Shown here piece after piece: positions 1-8,322 of a stretch of DNA of 29,002 bases. Numbering within the stretch: the first letter of the stretch is position 1; each line of letters starts with the position of its first letter. Source of the stretch: CAYTTA01 sp964440655 (GTDB taxonomy: Bacteria > Bacteroidota > Rhodothermia > Balneolales > Balneolaceae); assembly GCA_964440655.1 (NCBI GenBank), contig CAYTTA010000031.1:1-29002 (forward strand). The letters are read 5' to 3'. The notes beneath the pieces were generated by a model. The model did no database searches. It had not been told where the DNA came from and worked only from the letters and a program-made list of their open reading frames with translations. Both the position numbers and the translations under genes were made by a program.

Positions 1-894
1 ATCGAGTGTGAGGTAGATGGCGAAAAAGGGGTACTCCCCTTCCCCTAGAAAACCTTCATAAATACTGAGAGCCACATGCGCCAGCACCCGATGCTGAACC
101 GGCCGGCCATTGACAAAGATGAACTGCTCCCCCCGGCTTCGGCGGGAGAGGGCCGGGTCGCCCAGAAAGCCGCGGATGGTGACATAGCTGGTCTCTTCCT
201 GGAAAGGAATGAGGCTCGACCGGTAATGGCGGCCGAAGAGCTCCGCGATCCGCTCCTCCAGAGGCGAGGGAGCAAGCCGAAAGATCGTCTCATCGTCAGC
301 AATCAGTTCAAACCCGGTCTCCGGATCGGCAAGGGCCGCCTGCTGAACGGTTTTCAGAATGTGCCGGAACTCCGTCGCATCGCTCCTCAGAAACTGCCTC
401 CGGGCCGGCACGTTGTAGAAGAGATTCCGGATGGTGACGGAGGTACCGGGCTCTGCTGCAGCCGGTTCGAAGCGTTTCTCCTCCCCTCCATGAATCTCAA
501 TCAGGTATCCGGCCTCATCCTCCAGACGACGGGATTTGAGCTCGACCTGGGCAACACTGGCGATTGAAGCCATCGCCTCCCCTCTGAATCCGAGGGTCCG
601 GATCCGGAACAGATCCTCCATCTGCCGGATCTTGGAGGTGGCATGCGGCTGGAAACAGGGCCGCAGATCCTCCGGGCCCATGCCGCATCCGTCATCGGTC
701 ACCTGAATGAGCGTACGGCCTGAATTCCGGATCACAATCCGTATATGTTCCGCCCCGGCATCGATTGCATTGTCAATCAGCTCCTTGACAACCGAACCGG
801 GCCGCTGAACCACCTCTCCCGCGGCAATCTTGTTTGCAAGGTCCGGGGGCATGGACCTGATGATGGATTCCCCCGTATCCGTCTGATGATTCAA
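1..894 (-). CDS. mutL: DNA mismatch repair protein MutL, N-terminal part (3' end cut by window edge)
   Basis: MutL is the GHKL-family ATPase that links MutS mismatch recognition to strand incision or unwinding. The visible part is the ATPase domain and part of the transducer domain. It has the LANKIAAGEVV opening, motif I (KELIDNAIDAGA, with the catalytic Glu of KEL intact), motif II (DDGCGMG), the HATSKI and LGFRGEAMASIASVA ATP-lid motifs, NLFYNVPARRQFL, and FVNGRPVQ in the transducer domain. The gene runs off the window at base 1, so the C-terminal endonuclease/dimerisation domain is not visible. Start choice: the only in-frame ATG (850-852) would remove the SIIR beta-strand that normally precedes the conserved region. 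A TTG at 892-894 restores a normal N-terminus, and an in-frame stop lies at 925-927, so I prefer TTG. The identity is certain; the exact start is not. Confidence 0.95.
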   Translation of the reverse strand, partial: MNHQTDTGESIIRSMPPDLANKIAAGEVVQRPGSVVKELIDNAIDAGAEHIRIVIRNSGRTLIQVTDDGCGMGPEDLRPCFQPHATSKIRQMEDLFRIRTLGFRGEAMASIASVAQVELKSRRLEDEAGYLIEIHGGEEKRFEPAAAEPGTSVTIRNLFYNVPARRQFLRSDATEFRHILKTVQQAALADPETGFELIADDETIFRLAPSPLEERIAELFGRHYRSSLIPFQEETSYVTIRGFLGDPALSRRSRGEQFIFVNGRPVQHRVLAHVALSIYEGFLGEGEYPFFAIYLTLD

Positions 895-969
895 CCTGCT
901 ACCTGTTGTTATCCGTTTCCCTTTTCACCTGATGCGATATCTTCAATCCACCTGCCATGACCGGATCGG

Positions 970-1176
970 TCATAGCCGTGTGATCAGCCAGACTAGAAAA
1001 AAAAGCAGTGCTGCGTAGACGACAACCTGTGAATTCTGCTTTTTCCGTTTCCGCTTCAGGGCACTCTGAAACCGGATCCGTTCCCGGTAACTCTGATCCT
1101 TCACCGGATCATGGTATCGGAGGGGCAGATCGAATTGTTTGGGTCTGGGCCGCCGACCCATAAAGGGCTTCAGCAT
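970..1176 (-). CDS. small basic single-span membrane protein next to mutL
   Basis: The predicted protein has 68 residues. The N-terminal half is very basic (MGRRPRPKQF, then KRKRKK around residues 42-47), and one hydrophobic segment at about residues 51-66 (VVVYAALLFFLVWLI) ends the protein. This suggests a tail-anchored or single-span inner-membrane protein with a cytoplasmic basic region. It lies 75 bp upstream of mutL on the same strand and may be cotranscribed with it. From memory, short proteins starting MG-R-R-x-K-x-F occur beside mutL in Bacteroidota, sometimes mislabelled as a riboflavin synthase subunit; I could not check this. The ATG at residue 6 (1159-1161, MGRRPRP) is an equally good start. 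Function unknown. Confidence 0.7.
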   Translation of the reverse strand: MLKPFMGRRPRPKQFDLPLRYHDPVKDQSYRERIRFQSALKRKRKKQNSQVVVYAALLFFLVWLITRL

Positions 1177-1359
1177 AACGGTACCTCATGGTCTCATTTC
1201 CCTGTTCGATCAGCTTTTTCTGACATTTTTCCAACTCAAATATACCGATTCATTTACCTCAAAACACAGTGAGAGGCCACGGTCACCTTCCGTTTCCTGA
1301 ATGCAGGGATATTTCCTATTTTTAAGGCTGAATTTCATCCAACCAAACCTGCACAGATC

Positions 1360-2607
1360 ATGAGCTTTGACAAACTGAAGAGACCCGAGACCGGATCCAT
1401 CATTGAGAAAAATGCGGACGGTACACTGAACGTAGGTGACGATCCGATCATCCCTTTTATTGAAGGTGACGGCACCGGGGTCGATATTACCCCCGCCATG
1501 AAGCATGTGCTCGACAGTGCAGTCGAACGGGCCTACGGCGGGCAGAAAAAGATAAACTGGTTTGAAGTCTATGCCGGAGAGAAAGCCCTGGAGGTGTATG
1601 GAAACGACACCTGGCTCCCGGAAGATACCCTGAAAGCATTTGAAGAGTACAAGGTGGGAATCAAGGGTCCCCTCACTACCCCCGTCGGTGGAGGCATCCG
1701 CTCTCTGAACGTTGCCATCCGCCAGAAGATGGACCTTTATGCCTGCGTGCGGCCGGTAAAATATTACGATGGGACGCCCAGCCCGGTCAAGCGTCCTGAA
1801 CTGACCGACATGGTCATTTTCCGGGAGAACACCGAGGATATCTACGCAGGAATCGAATATCAGACAGGAACTCCGGAGAATGCAAAGCTGAGGGATTTCC
1901 TGATCAATGAGCTGGGGACCACCAACATCCGTTTCCCTGAAACCTCATCCCTCGGCATCAAGCCTGTCTCCATCGAAGGAACCAAGCGGCTGGTGCGCTC
2001 TGCCATCAACTACGCCATCCAGGAGGGAAGAAAAAGTGTGACCCTCGTTCACAAGGGGAACATCATGAAGTTTACAGAAGGAAGCTTCAAGAACTGGGGC
2101 TATGAAGTGGCCAAAGAGGAGTTCGGCGCCAAGGAGATCGATGGCGGACCCTGGTGCGAGCTGCCCAATGGCATCGTGATCAAGGATGTCATCGCCGATG
2201 CTTTCCTGCAGCAGATCCTGACCCGTCCGGAGGAGTACGATGTCATCGCCACGCTGAACCTGAACGGCGACTACATCTCCGATGCGCTTGCCGCCTGTGT
2301 GGGAGGGATCGGCATCGCTCCGGGTGCCAATATCAACTACGATACCGGTATTGCGGTCTTTGAAGCCACCCACGGTACGGCTCCGAAGTATGCAGGACAG
2401 GACAAGGTGAATCCCGGCTCGCTCATTCTCTCTGGCGTCATGATGCTTCGCTACATGGGGTGGGGTGAGGCCGCCGATCTGGTTGAGAAAGGACTTGAGG
2501 CTGCCATCAGCAGCAAGCGGGTCACCTACGATTTCGAACGGCTCATGGAAGGTGCAACCCTTCTCAAATGCTCCGAGTTCGGAGAGGAGATCGTCCGGAA
2601 CATGTAA
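1360..2607 (+). CDS. icd: NADP-dependent isocitrate dehydrogenase
   Basis: A full-length (415 aa) homodimeric isocitrate dehydrogenase of the E. coli Icd type. It oxidatively decarboxylates isocitrate to 2-oxoglutarate in the TCA cycle, reducing NADP+. Visible signatures are the substrate loop TTPVGGGIRSLNVAIRQ, whose Ser115 corresponds to the serine phosphorylated by AceK in E. coli, and LNLNGDYISDALAACVGGIGIAPGAN, the family signature with the Mg-binding Asp residues. NADP preference is supported by Lys343-Tyr344 and Val350 after HGTA, and by Tyr and Arg in TYDFER near the C-terminus, all matching the E. coli NADP-binding residues. It is transcribed alone, divergently from the mutL side, with a 183-bp upstream region and a strong intrinsic terminator 49 bp after the stop. 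No Shine-Dalgarno precedes the ATG. No aceK is visible nearby. Confidence 0.97.
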   Translation: MSFDKLKRPETGSIIEKNADGTLNVGDDPIIPFIEGDGTGVDITPAMKHVLDSAVERAYGGQKKINWFEVYAGEKALEVYGNDTWLPEDTLKAFEEYKVGIKGPLTTPVGGGIRSLNVAIRQKMDLYACVRPVKYYDGTPSPVKRPELTDMVIFRENTEDIYAGIEYQTGTPENAKLRDFLINELGTTNIRFPETSSLGIKPVSIEGTKRLVRSAINYAIQEGRKSVTLVHKGNIMKFTEGSFKNWGYEVAKEEFGAKEIDGGPWCELPNGIVIKDVIADAFLQQILTRPEEYDVIATLNLNGDYISDALAACVGGIGIAPGANINYDTGIAVFEATHGTAPKYAGQDKVNPGSLILSGVMMLRYMGWGEAADLVEKGLEAAISSKRVTYDFERLMEGATLLKCSEFGEEIVRNM

Positions 2608-2656
2608 GGAGGTTCCGGAAAGGTCGATACTCCTGTTTCAACGGAAAACCATTCAA

Positions 2657-2686
2657 GCACGGCGGTCTGACTGCCGTGCCTTTTTT
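2657..2686 (+). terminator. intrinsic terminator of icd
   Basis: GCACGGCGG (2657-2665) pairs with CTGCCGTGC (2671-2679) around a TCTGA loop, including one G-T pair, and is followed by a run of six T at 2681-2686. It lies 49 bp downstream of the icd stop codon in the correct orientation. Confidence 0.88.
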
Positions 2687-2707
2687 ATACCCGGACTCCG
2701 CTTCCTG

Positions 2708-2741
2708 TTCCATGCATCCGGCATTTTCCATGCATCCGGCA
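2708..2741. repeat. two-copy 18-bp tandem repeat in the icd/lipoprotein intergenic region
   Basis: TTCCATGCATCCGGCA occurs exactly at 2708-2723 and again at 2726-2741, a period of 18 bp. Each copy contains the palindromic 6-mer ATGCAT. It lies between the icd terminator and the convergent lipoprotein gene. The repeat is clear; no function is evident. Confidence 0.75.
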
Positions 2742-2805
2742 CTTACGTCCCGGTTGCTTGCTCTTCTCCGGGTCTGCTCGCCAGAGGTCTGGCAGAAATC
2801 CGGTC

Positions 2806-3396
2806 TTACCAGCTTCGGAGCGGTTCCGTCTGTTTCATCTGCTGCCAGACCGAAGACCAGCTCTCCAGCTGCTGATCAAGCTCTTCCAGTACGCGTGCCG
2901 GAGACTCCTCCACCCGGAGGTAGACAAAATGGGTTTCCCCCTCCTCAAACTGTTCACTGTGGACCTCTGCCTCGGAGAAGTCGAGCCGGTTCACCGCCCT
3001 TCGGAGATCCATGATGAACTCCCGGTCGGAGACAGCATCCACCCTTCCGTTCAGTTCCTGCCGGGCTTTCTCAACCTGCTCGTCGATCCAGATCCGGAGA
3101 TTGGCGTGAGCCTGCCAGGAGGCGTTCTCAAACGCCCAGTCGGGATTGGATCCCGGAGCCCGGGCATATCCCATCAATTTGCCGTCTCTGTAATCACCGA
3201 TCCGGTTCTCGGGAAACCACTCCAGTGTGATGCCTCCGCCTGACGGCGAAGCCGGGGCACTCTCTTCTGCAGCCGGTCCGGCTTCTGTCGATCCATCGCT
3301 CAAAGGAGCGGGAACCGTACAGCCGCCGGCAGTTAACATCAGACCAAGGGATAACAGCAGTACTCGATTCATTCCATTCAACAGGTTTTGGTTCAT
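2806..3396 (-). CDS. putative lipoprotein of unknown function
   Basis: The N-terminus has a short basic stretch, a hydrophobic core (VLLLSLGLMLTAGG) and a cysteine, giving a lipobox-like LTAGGC that departs somewhat from the consensus because Gly sits at -2 and -1. The chain after the cysteine starts with a low-complexity Pro/Ala/Ser/Glu linker, as in many lipoproteins. It continues with a mixed helical domain (GYARAPGSNPDWAFENASWQ, then helices with charged repeats) slightly reminiscent of LPP20-type lipoproteins; that likeness is inference. Three in-frame ATGs exist at 3408, 3396 and 3372. I chose 3396 because GGAG stands six bases upstream. It lies 92 bp downstream of the HtrA-type protease on the same strand and may be cotranscribed with it. 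Confidence 0.75.
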   Translation of the reverse strand: MNQNLLNGMNRVLLLSLGLMLTAGGCTVPAPLSDGSTEAGPAAEESAPASPSGGGITLEWFPENRIGDYRDGKLMGYARAPGSNPDWAFENASWQAHANLRIWIDEQVEKARQELNGRVDAVSDREFIMDLRRAVNRLDFSEAEVHSEQFEEGETHFVYLRVEESPARVLEELDQQLESWSSVWQQMKQTEPLRSW

Positions 3397-3488
3397 TCGG
3401 CTCTCCATTCAGGCTTGCCTTCCATCCCGTTCACGCCCTTTCCGGACACAAGTTCCATACAGGATGTAAAGTTACCAGTTGTTGGGGT

Positions 3489-4736
3489 TCAATTGCGGAA
3501 CCGGCTTGTATCCGGAAGCTCTTCAAAAAACGGTTCCGGATCGAGCGGGGTTTCATCAAATTCCAGCAGATCCTCAGGAAATGAAGGCATCTCCCTCAGC
3601 ATCACCTCTGTGTCAAAAACCTCTCCGGAGCGCCAGAGCGTGAGCCGGACGGAATCTCCCGGCCGGTACATCGCCACTTTCTCCTGCAGTTCATTTGCCT
3701 CATTGACCTCCATCCCGTTCACCGCAAGGACGATATCATTGCGCCGGACGCCCGATTCATAGGCGGCACCGTTGGCCGAGGCATTGACGATCATCACCCC
3801 CTGAATCCGCTCCATCTTCATATCGCGGGCAATGGCATGATTCACCGACTCGATGGTGACTCCCAGCATTCCCCGCCGGACTTCACCGAACTCGATCAGA
3901 TCAACCGCCACCTTCATCGCCAGGTTGCTCGGCACGGCAAAACCATATCCCTGATAGCTTCCGCTGCGGGAGGCGATTGCCGTGTTGATGCCGATCAGCT
4001 CACCGCTCGTATTAACCAGAGCCCCCCCGCTGTTTCCACGGTTGATGGCCGCATCGGTCTGAATGAAACTCTCGATTCTGCGTGAGTCGTTGATGATCTG
4101 CACATCCCTGCCCAGAGCACTCACAATGCCCGCGGTCACGGTGGACCGGAGACGGAAGGGGTTACCGATCGCCAGTACCCACTCCCCCACCTGAACCGAA
4201 TCGGAGTTGCCCACGACCGCAGGCTTCAGGGTACGATCGGGAATCCGGATAACGGCAAGATCGGTACTCGGGTCGGTCCCGACAATGCGTGCCGGATAGG
4301 TCCGTTTGTCATTGAGGGTCACGTAGATTCCGTCGCCGAGTGCCTGTTCGACCACATGGTTGTTCGTCAGAATGTACCCGTCCTCGGAGATGATAACCCC
4401 CGATCCCACCGTACGGGCATGCCGGGGAAGAATCCGGTCCCAGATCCCGTCTTCGAACGGATCGCCTCCGCTCTCCTCTCTCATCCGGACCGTGGTTTCG
4501 ATATAGACAACAGAGGGTTTCACTTCATCGGCGATCTTCTGGAAGAGGAAGCGGGAATCGAGCCGTTCCAGTTCTTCGGGTTCGAACAGAGGTCGGGAGC
4601 TCCGATGGATCTCGGTCACTTTCACCTCGGCAAAATCATGAAGCGGACCCGGCCGCAGCCAGGAAAGAAGAAGGCCGATGAGGATCCCGGCCAGCAACAG
4701 GAGAAATCCGGTGAGTATCGCTTCCCTTCTATTCAT
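3489..4736 (-). CDS. membrane-anchored HtrA/DegP-family serine protease with one PDZ domain
   Basis: A 415-residue periplasmic quality-control or signalling protease. Residues 8-26 form an N-terminal signal-anchor. The trypsin-like domain has the full triad: His127 in ILTNNHVVE, Asp159 in STDLAVIRI and Ser236 in NRGNSGGALVN. A single PDZ domain follows at about residues 270-370 (GMLGVTIESV, then SGVRRNDIVLAVNGMEV), and an acidic, Pro-rich tail (EFDETPLDPEPFFEEL) ends the protein. One PDZ plus a membrane anchor resembles the DegS or HhoA/HtrA layout more than two-PDZ DegP, so I give no symbol. It starts 9 bp after the recO stop and is almost surely cotranscribed with recO. Confidence 0.93.
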   Translation of the reverse strand: MNRREAILTGFLLLLAGILIGLLLSWLRPGPLHDFAEVKVTEIHRSSRPLFEPEELERLDSRFLFQKIADEVKPSVVYIETTVRMREESGGDPFEDGIWDRILPRHARTVGSGVIISEDGYILTNNHVVEQALGDGIYVTLNDKRTYPARIVGTDPSTDLAVIRIPDRTLKPAVVGNSDSVQVGEWVLAIGNPFRLRSTVTAGIVSALGRDVQIINDSRRIESFIQTDAAINRGNSGGALVNTSGELIGINTAIASRSGSYQGYGFAVPSNLAMKVAVDLIEFGEVRRGMLGVTIESVNHAIARDMKMERIQGVMIVNASANGAAYESGVRRNDIVLAVNGMEVNEANELQEKVAMYRPGDSVRLTLWRSGEVFDTEVMLREMPSFPEDLLEFDETPLDPEPFFEELPDTSRFRN

Positions 4737-4745
4737 GGACTTGGG

Positions 4746-5489
4746 TCATGGGGATCCGTAGAGAATCTGATCGAAGATGGCATCGGACCTTCGGGGCCTG
4801 AAACCTTCCAGATGATACTGAAAATAGCGGTCCAGAGTGGCAATCAGAAATCGGAGCTCCTCGGGCCGGAGGTCGGTTTCCAGGGTTGCGGCCTTGCGTG
4901 AGGTCGCGATGCGTAGCAGAAAATCGAACTGGTTCCGGTTCAGCCGGACCGCCTCTTCCGAAAGGGTTGCCGATGAAAGGGTACCCGTTTCAATATTCAG
5001 ATAGCCACTATTCCGGACATTGTCAATTTCCCCGATCCGGAAACCGAACCCGAGAAGAGCGGCGAGCCGGACCTGCAGATAGGGAAATATCTTTCGGTTG
5101 GCTTCCGTTTCCCGGTCCAGCCAGATAAGGAACCGTTCCAGAAAGGTGTGGACAGGTTCATTCTCCTCACCCTCATGCACAAGCTGGGATACCAGCTCAA
5201 GCGTGCTCATGACCAGGGCCATCTTTTCCATCTCGCGATTCAGTGAGTCGAGCCGGTGGCGAATGCTTGCCTCCCGCAGCGTCTGGAGGGAGCGTGACGG
5301 TTTGAAGTGGTAGACCACCGACACCAGGTTCCCGGGGTAAAGTATCCCTCCCTGTCTGCTTCCTGTACGTCGTGCTCCCCGGGCCATCAGTGAAACCTTG
5401 CCGTGTTTCCTGCTCAGGATCGTCACAATAAGACTGGATTCGGAATAATCCAGAACCCGGAGAATGATGGCATCGGTTTTTGTGATCAC
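4746..5489 (-). CDS. recO: DNA repair protein RecO
   Basis: A 247-residue RecO, the RecFOR mediator that loads RecA on SSB-coated single-stranded DNA. The N-terminal OB-fold is recognisable (KTDAIILRVLDYSESSLIVTILSRKHGKVSLMARGARR, then PGNLVSVVYHFKPSRSLQTLREAS). It is followed by the helical C-terminal domain containing the usual LELVSQLVHEGEENEPVH stretch. I see no zinc-finger cysteines. The start is GTG at 5487-5489: an in-frame stop lies a few codons upstream and no ATG is available. It heads a short transcription unit with the HtrA-type protease (9-bp gap). Confidence 0.93.
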   Translation of the reverse strand: MITKTDAIILRVLDYSESSLIVTILSRKHGKVSLMARGARRTGSRQGGILYPGNLVSVVYHFKPSRSLQTLREASIRHRLDSLNREMEKMALVMSTLELVSQLVHEGEENEPVHTFLERFLIWLDRETEANRKIFPYLQVRLAALLGFGFRIGEIDNVRNSGYLNIETGTLSSATLSEEAVRLNRNQFDFLLRIATSRKAATLETDLRPEELRFLIATLDRYFQYHLEGFRPRRSDAIFDQILYGSP

Positions 5490-5571
5490 AAGGGTCGGGT
5501 TGCGTTACCACGAATATACAAAAGTGGCAGCCGATGCGGACAGTTCCGGGATGTGAAAATCACCCCCGCGG

Positions 5572-5600
5572 AAAAGAATCTGCCCGGTCAATCCGGGCAG
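5572..5600 (-). terminator. probable intrinsic terminator after the MMPL transporter gene
   Basis: CTGCCCGG (5580-5587) and CCGGGCAG (5593-5600) form a perfect 8-bp GC-rich stem with a 5-nt loop. On the minus strand it is followed by GATTCTTTT, a short T-run. It sits 61 bp after the transporter stop and before recO. The T-run is weak, so termination efficiency is uncertain. Confidence 0.55.
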
Positions 5601-5660
5601 ATTCCGGGAATCAGGTTCTGAAGAGTCAGGTCTGATACGCAGGGATGATGCAGTGGGGAA

Positions 5661-8159
5661 TCAAAACCGGATCCAGTCCCGGTCTTCCAGCACCTGAATC
5701 ATGGCAGGCAAGAATACCAGAGCTGTGAGAAGAGTCATCCCGATCCCCGCAACCGCGATCACGCCGATGGAATAGAGTCCCGGATGAACGGTGAAAAGCA
5801 GCCCTCCGAATCCGAGCATGGTGGTCAGTGATGCCATGGAAATATGCTGACCGGTGCTCGAGAGGACACTCCACATGCTGTTTCTTCCCTCATACCGGTA
5901 GCGGTGAACTACATGGACTCCGCTGTCGCAACCGATTCCGAGAACGGCGGGAAGAACCACCAGATTGTAGAAATTGAACTTGAGACCGAAAATCATCATG
6001 ATACCAAACAGAAAGAGGAAACCGATCACCAGCGGGGCAAGAGCCAGAAGCGACCAGCGCAGCGAGCGATAGGAAACCAGAATGAGAAGAAATACCAGAA
6101 TGAAAGTGGCCGTCACCATATAAGGGCTCTCCTGAATCATCAGATCGAGCATTTCCGCGGCCACGATCGATGTGCTTGCCGTGTAGTAGGTCTTTCCGCT
6201 CCCGAGCCGGATCTCCCCGACCTCATCCTTGAATGCGATCGACTTCCTTCCGTCCGAAAGCCCCTCCACCGGATAGATGATGATAAACCGGCCGATCTCC
6301 CCTTCACTGGTCATGAAGCGGTTGAGCAGGAAGTCCGGAATGTCATCGAGATCGAGTGGTTCCCTGGTTCCGGACGAATTCCGGAGCAGATCCAGGTACT
6401 CATTCTCCTGTCCGGAGAGGAAGGGATTCTCCAGAAGATCCCGGATCTCGGCAATATAATTGAGTTTCCGGCCGGCCATCTCCTGCGTTGGCGGAAACCG
6501 CTCCTGAAGCGCCACCACATCGGCAATCATGGATCCGGGCTGTGCCATCTTCTCGCGAAGGATCTCCAGAAGTTCAAAAACCTCCTCATTGTTGTCCGCC
6601 AGGATGTAGGCGGGATTGGCCCGTCCCCCCTCATCCACCCCGCGCGCGAAATCCCGGAATGCCCGGTACTCGGGAAATTCCGGCTCCAATGTCCCGAAAT
6701 CGTACTCGAACTCCATCGTGTTTGCCCGCATCAGCACCACCATGGAGATTACCAGTGAAATGGCTACGATCACCGTAGAGAAGGGGAACCTGCGCATCAA
6801 AGCCTGTTTTCCGTTTTCAGGTGAGCGTTTCACCAGCAGTATCAGATTCATCCGCTCGAGTAGCGTAAGCAGAGAGGGCATGATAAAGAGCATGCAAAGC
6901 AGTGCCAGGATGATTCCTATTCCCGAAATGAATCCGAATTCAGAGAAACCACGGAACTGTGCGATGGTGAGAATGAAGAGGGAAGAGGAGGTCGTCAGCG
7001 CACTTACAAGGATGGCCCCTCCGGAGCGGTCATAGGTTCCCAGCAGCGCCTCGTGGACACCCATTCCGTCCGATCGCAGCTCGATATACCGGGCATAGTA
7101 ATGGATCCCGTAGTCGATTCCCAGCCCGAAGAGGATCACAAAGAGTACAGAGGTCATGGTATTGAGCTGCCCGAGTACCGCATAGGTGATGCCAAACGTA
7201 CAGGCCAGACTGATCAGCAGGGGCAATCCGATCACAATGACTGGAACCGGAGCCCGCAGCAGATGCCCCCAGAAGGAGAATTTCTGATCTTTCAGGCTGC
7301 CCTTCCGATAGTTGATATACTTCTTGAGGAAGAAATAGAGGGCAACCAGCAGGGCCACCGAAGAAAATCCTGCCGCAAAGCTGCCGTACACATCATTCAT
7401 GACCGACTTGAACTCCTGAAGGTGCCTCTTCAGGCGACCCCCGAAACGAACTTCCATATCGTGGTGATAGGAGGCGGGATTCATCGATACGATCAGCCGG
7501 TCATACTCCTCGAACAGATCCTCCAGATAGCCGATATCACTCTGGGAACCGGCCGGAAACATCTTTACGATCATCAGGGTACTGTCCGCATTGACCGGAT
7601 ATTCGGTAGGGATCATCTCACGGTAAGCCTGATGAAACTTCTCCAGATCGACCTCCTCCTTCTCCTCCTCAAGGCCCAGTCCAAGATCCACATAGAAAGG
7701 ATTCGCCTGTTCCCTCGCCTTGTCAATCTCATCCTGTAGAAAATCGATAATTCCGGTCAGCTCCTGTTCGGTTGCCAGATAGAGAGCGTTCTGTCTCAGA
7801 TGCTCCGTATCCCTGCGGAACTCCGCCCGGTTGAAAAAGGGTCTTCCCCGTTTTTCATCAAACAGATCAAGACTCCGGTTGATCAGCTCCTCGGCAAAAC
7901 GTTTGTTCGCCTCAAAACTGGAGGAGCGGATCGCCACCTCCATCACGGTCTCCCCGCCAACGCTCTCCTGCAGTTTTTTCAGTGCCTGAACATTTTTGTT
8001 GGTATCCGGCAGCAGCGAAGCGATATCGGTATCGATCTTCAGTTTGAGTGCAAAGTTCCCTGCAAACAGTGCCAGAAGAAGAGAAGCCAGCAGTACAATG
8101 AGGGGTCGCCTGTAGTTGAACTCAGTGATCGGGCGGAGGAAATGAAGTATTCTATGCAT
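5661..8159 (-). CDS. MMPL/RND-superfamily transporter (HpnN-like architecture)
   Basis: An 832-residue inner-membrane protein with the classic duplicated RND layout. TM1 is at about residues 18-38, followed by a large periplasmic loop (40-250), a five-helix bundle, and then the same arrangement again in the second half. Each bundle carries the TM4-type motif with an intramembrane Asp expected to relay protons: GLGIDYGIHYYARY in the first half and GIGCDSGVHVVHRY in the second. Family members (MmpL, HpnN, SSD-like exporters) move lipids or other hydrophobic compounds out of the inner membrane. The length and N-terminus resemble hopanoid exporter HpnN, but no hopanoid gene is in the window, so the substrate is unknown. 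It lies between a DUF3047 gene and recO on the same strand, with a hairpin on each side, so it is probably its own transcription unit. Confidence 0.93.
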   Translation of the reverse strand: MHRILHFLRPITEFNYRRPLIVLLASLLLALFAGNFALKLKIDTDIASLLPDTNKNVQALKKLQESVGGETVMEVAIRSSSFEANKRFAEELINRSLDLFDEKRGRPFFNRAEFRRDTEHLRQNALYLATEQELTGIIDFLQDEIDKAREQANPFYVDLGLGLEEEKEEVDLEKFHQAYREMIPTEYPVNADSTLMIVKMFPAGSQSDIGYLEDLFEEYDRLIVSMNPASYHHDMEVRFGGRLKRHLQEFKSVMNDVYGSFAAGFSSVALLVALYFFLKKYINYRKGSLKDQKFSFWGHLLRAPVPVIVIGLPLLISLACTFGITYAVLGQLNTMTSVLFVILFGLGIDYGIHYYARYIELRSDGMGVHEALLGTYDRSGGAILVSALTTSSSLFILTIAQFRGFSEFGFISGIGIILALLCMLFIMPSLLTLLERMNLILLVKRSPENGKQALMRRFPFSTVIVAISLVISMVVLMRANTMEFEYDFGTLEPEFPEYRAFRDFARGVDEGGRANPAYILADNNEEVFELLEILREKMAQPGSMIADVVALQERFPPTQEMAGRKLNYIAEIRDLLENPFLSGQENEYLDLLRNSSGTREPLDLDDIPDFLLNRFMTSEGEIGRFIIIYPVEGLSDGRKSIAFKDEVGEIRLGSGKTYYTASTSIVAAEMLDLMIQESPYMVTATFILVFLLILVSYRSLRWSLLALAPLVIGFLFLFGIMMIFGLKFNFYNLVVLPAVLGIGCDSGVHVVHRYRYEGRNSMWSVLSSTGQHISMASLTTMLGFGGLLFTVHPGLYSIGVIAVAGIGMTLLTALVFLPAMIQVLEDRDWIRF

Positions 8160-8232
8160 GGAAAAAAATAAAACCGACGAAATTTTCGGACGTCACGGCT
8201 GTCACACCGCACCGGCCCCGCTCAACATTAAT

Positions 8233-8253
8233 GAAAAAATAAAGAGCCTTTAT
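8233..8253 (-). terminator. weak intrinsic terminator-like hairpin between the DUF3047 and MMPL genes
   Basis: On the minus strand ATAAAG, a GCT loop and CTTTAT are followed by a run of T. The stem is short (6 bp) and AT-rich, so this is a tentative call. It lies about 70 bp after the DUF3047 stop. Confidence 0.35.
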
Positions 8254-8322
8254 AATACGGATTAAATCGTAAAACTCCGGAACCCGGGGACCGTTTCATT
8301 CTGAACCGACGGAGAAGATCGG

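Noticed and set aside
5661..8159. Naming the MMPL transporter as hopanoid exporter hpnN
   Set aside because: The architecture fits, but no squalene-hopene cyclase or other hopanoid gene is present in the window, so the substrate is not supported.
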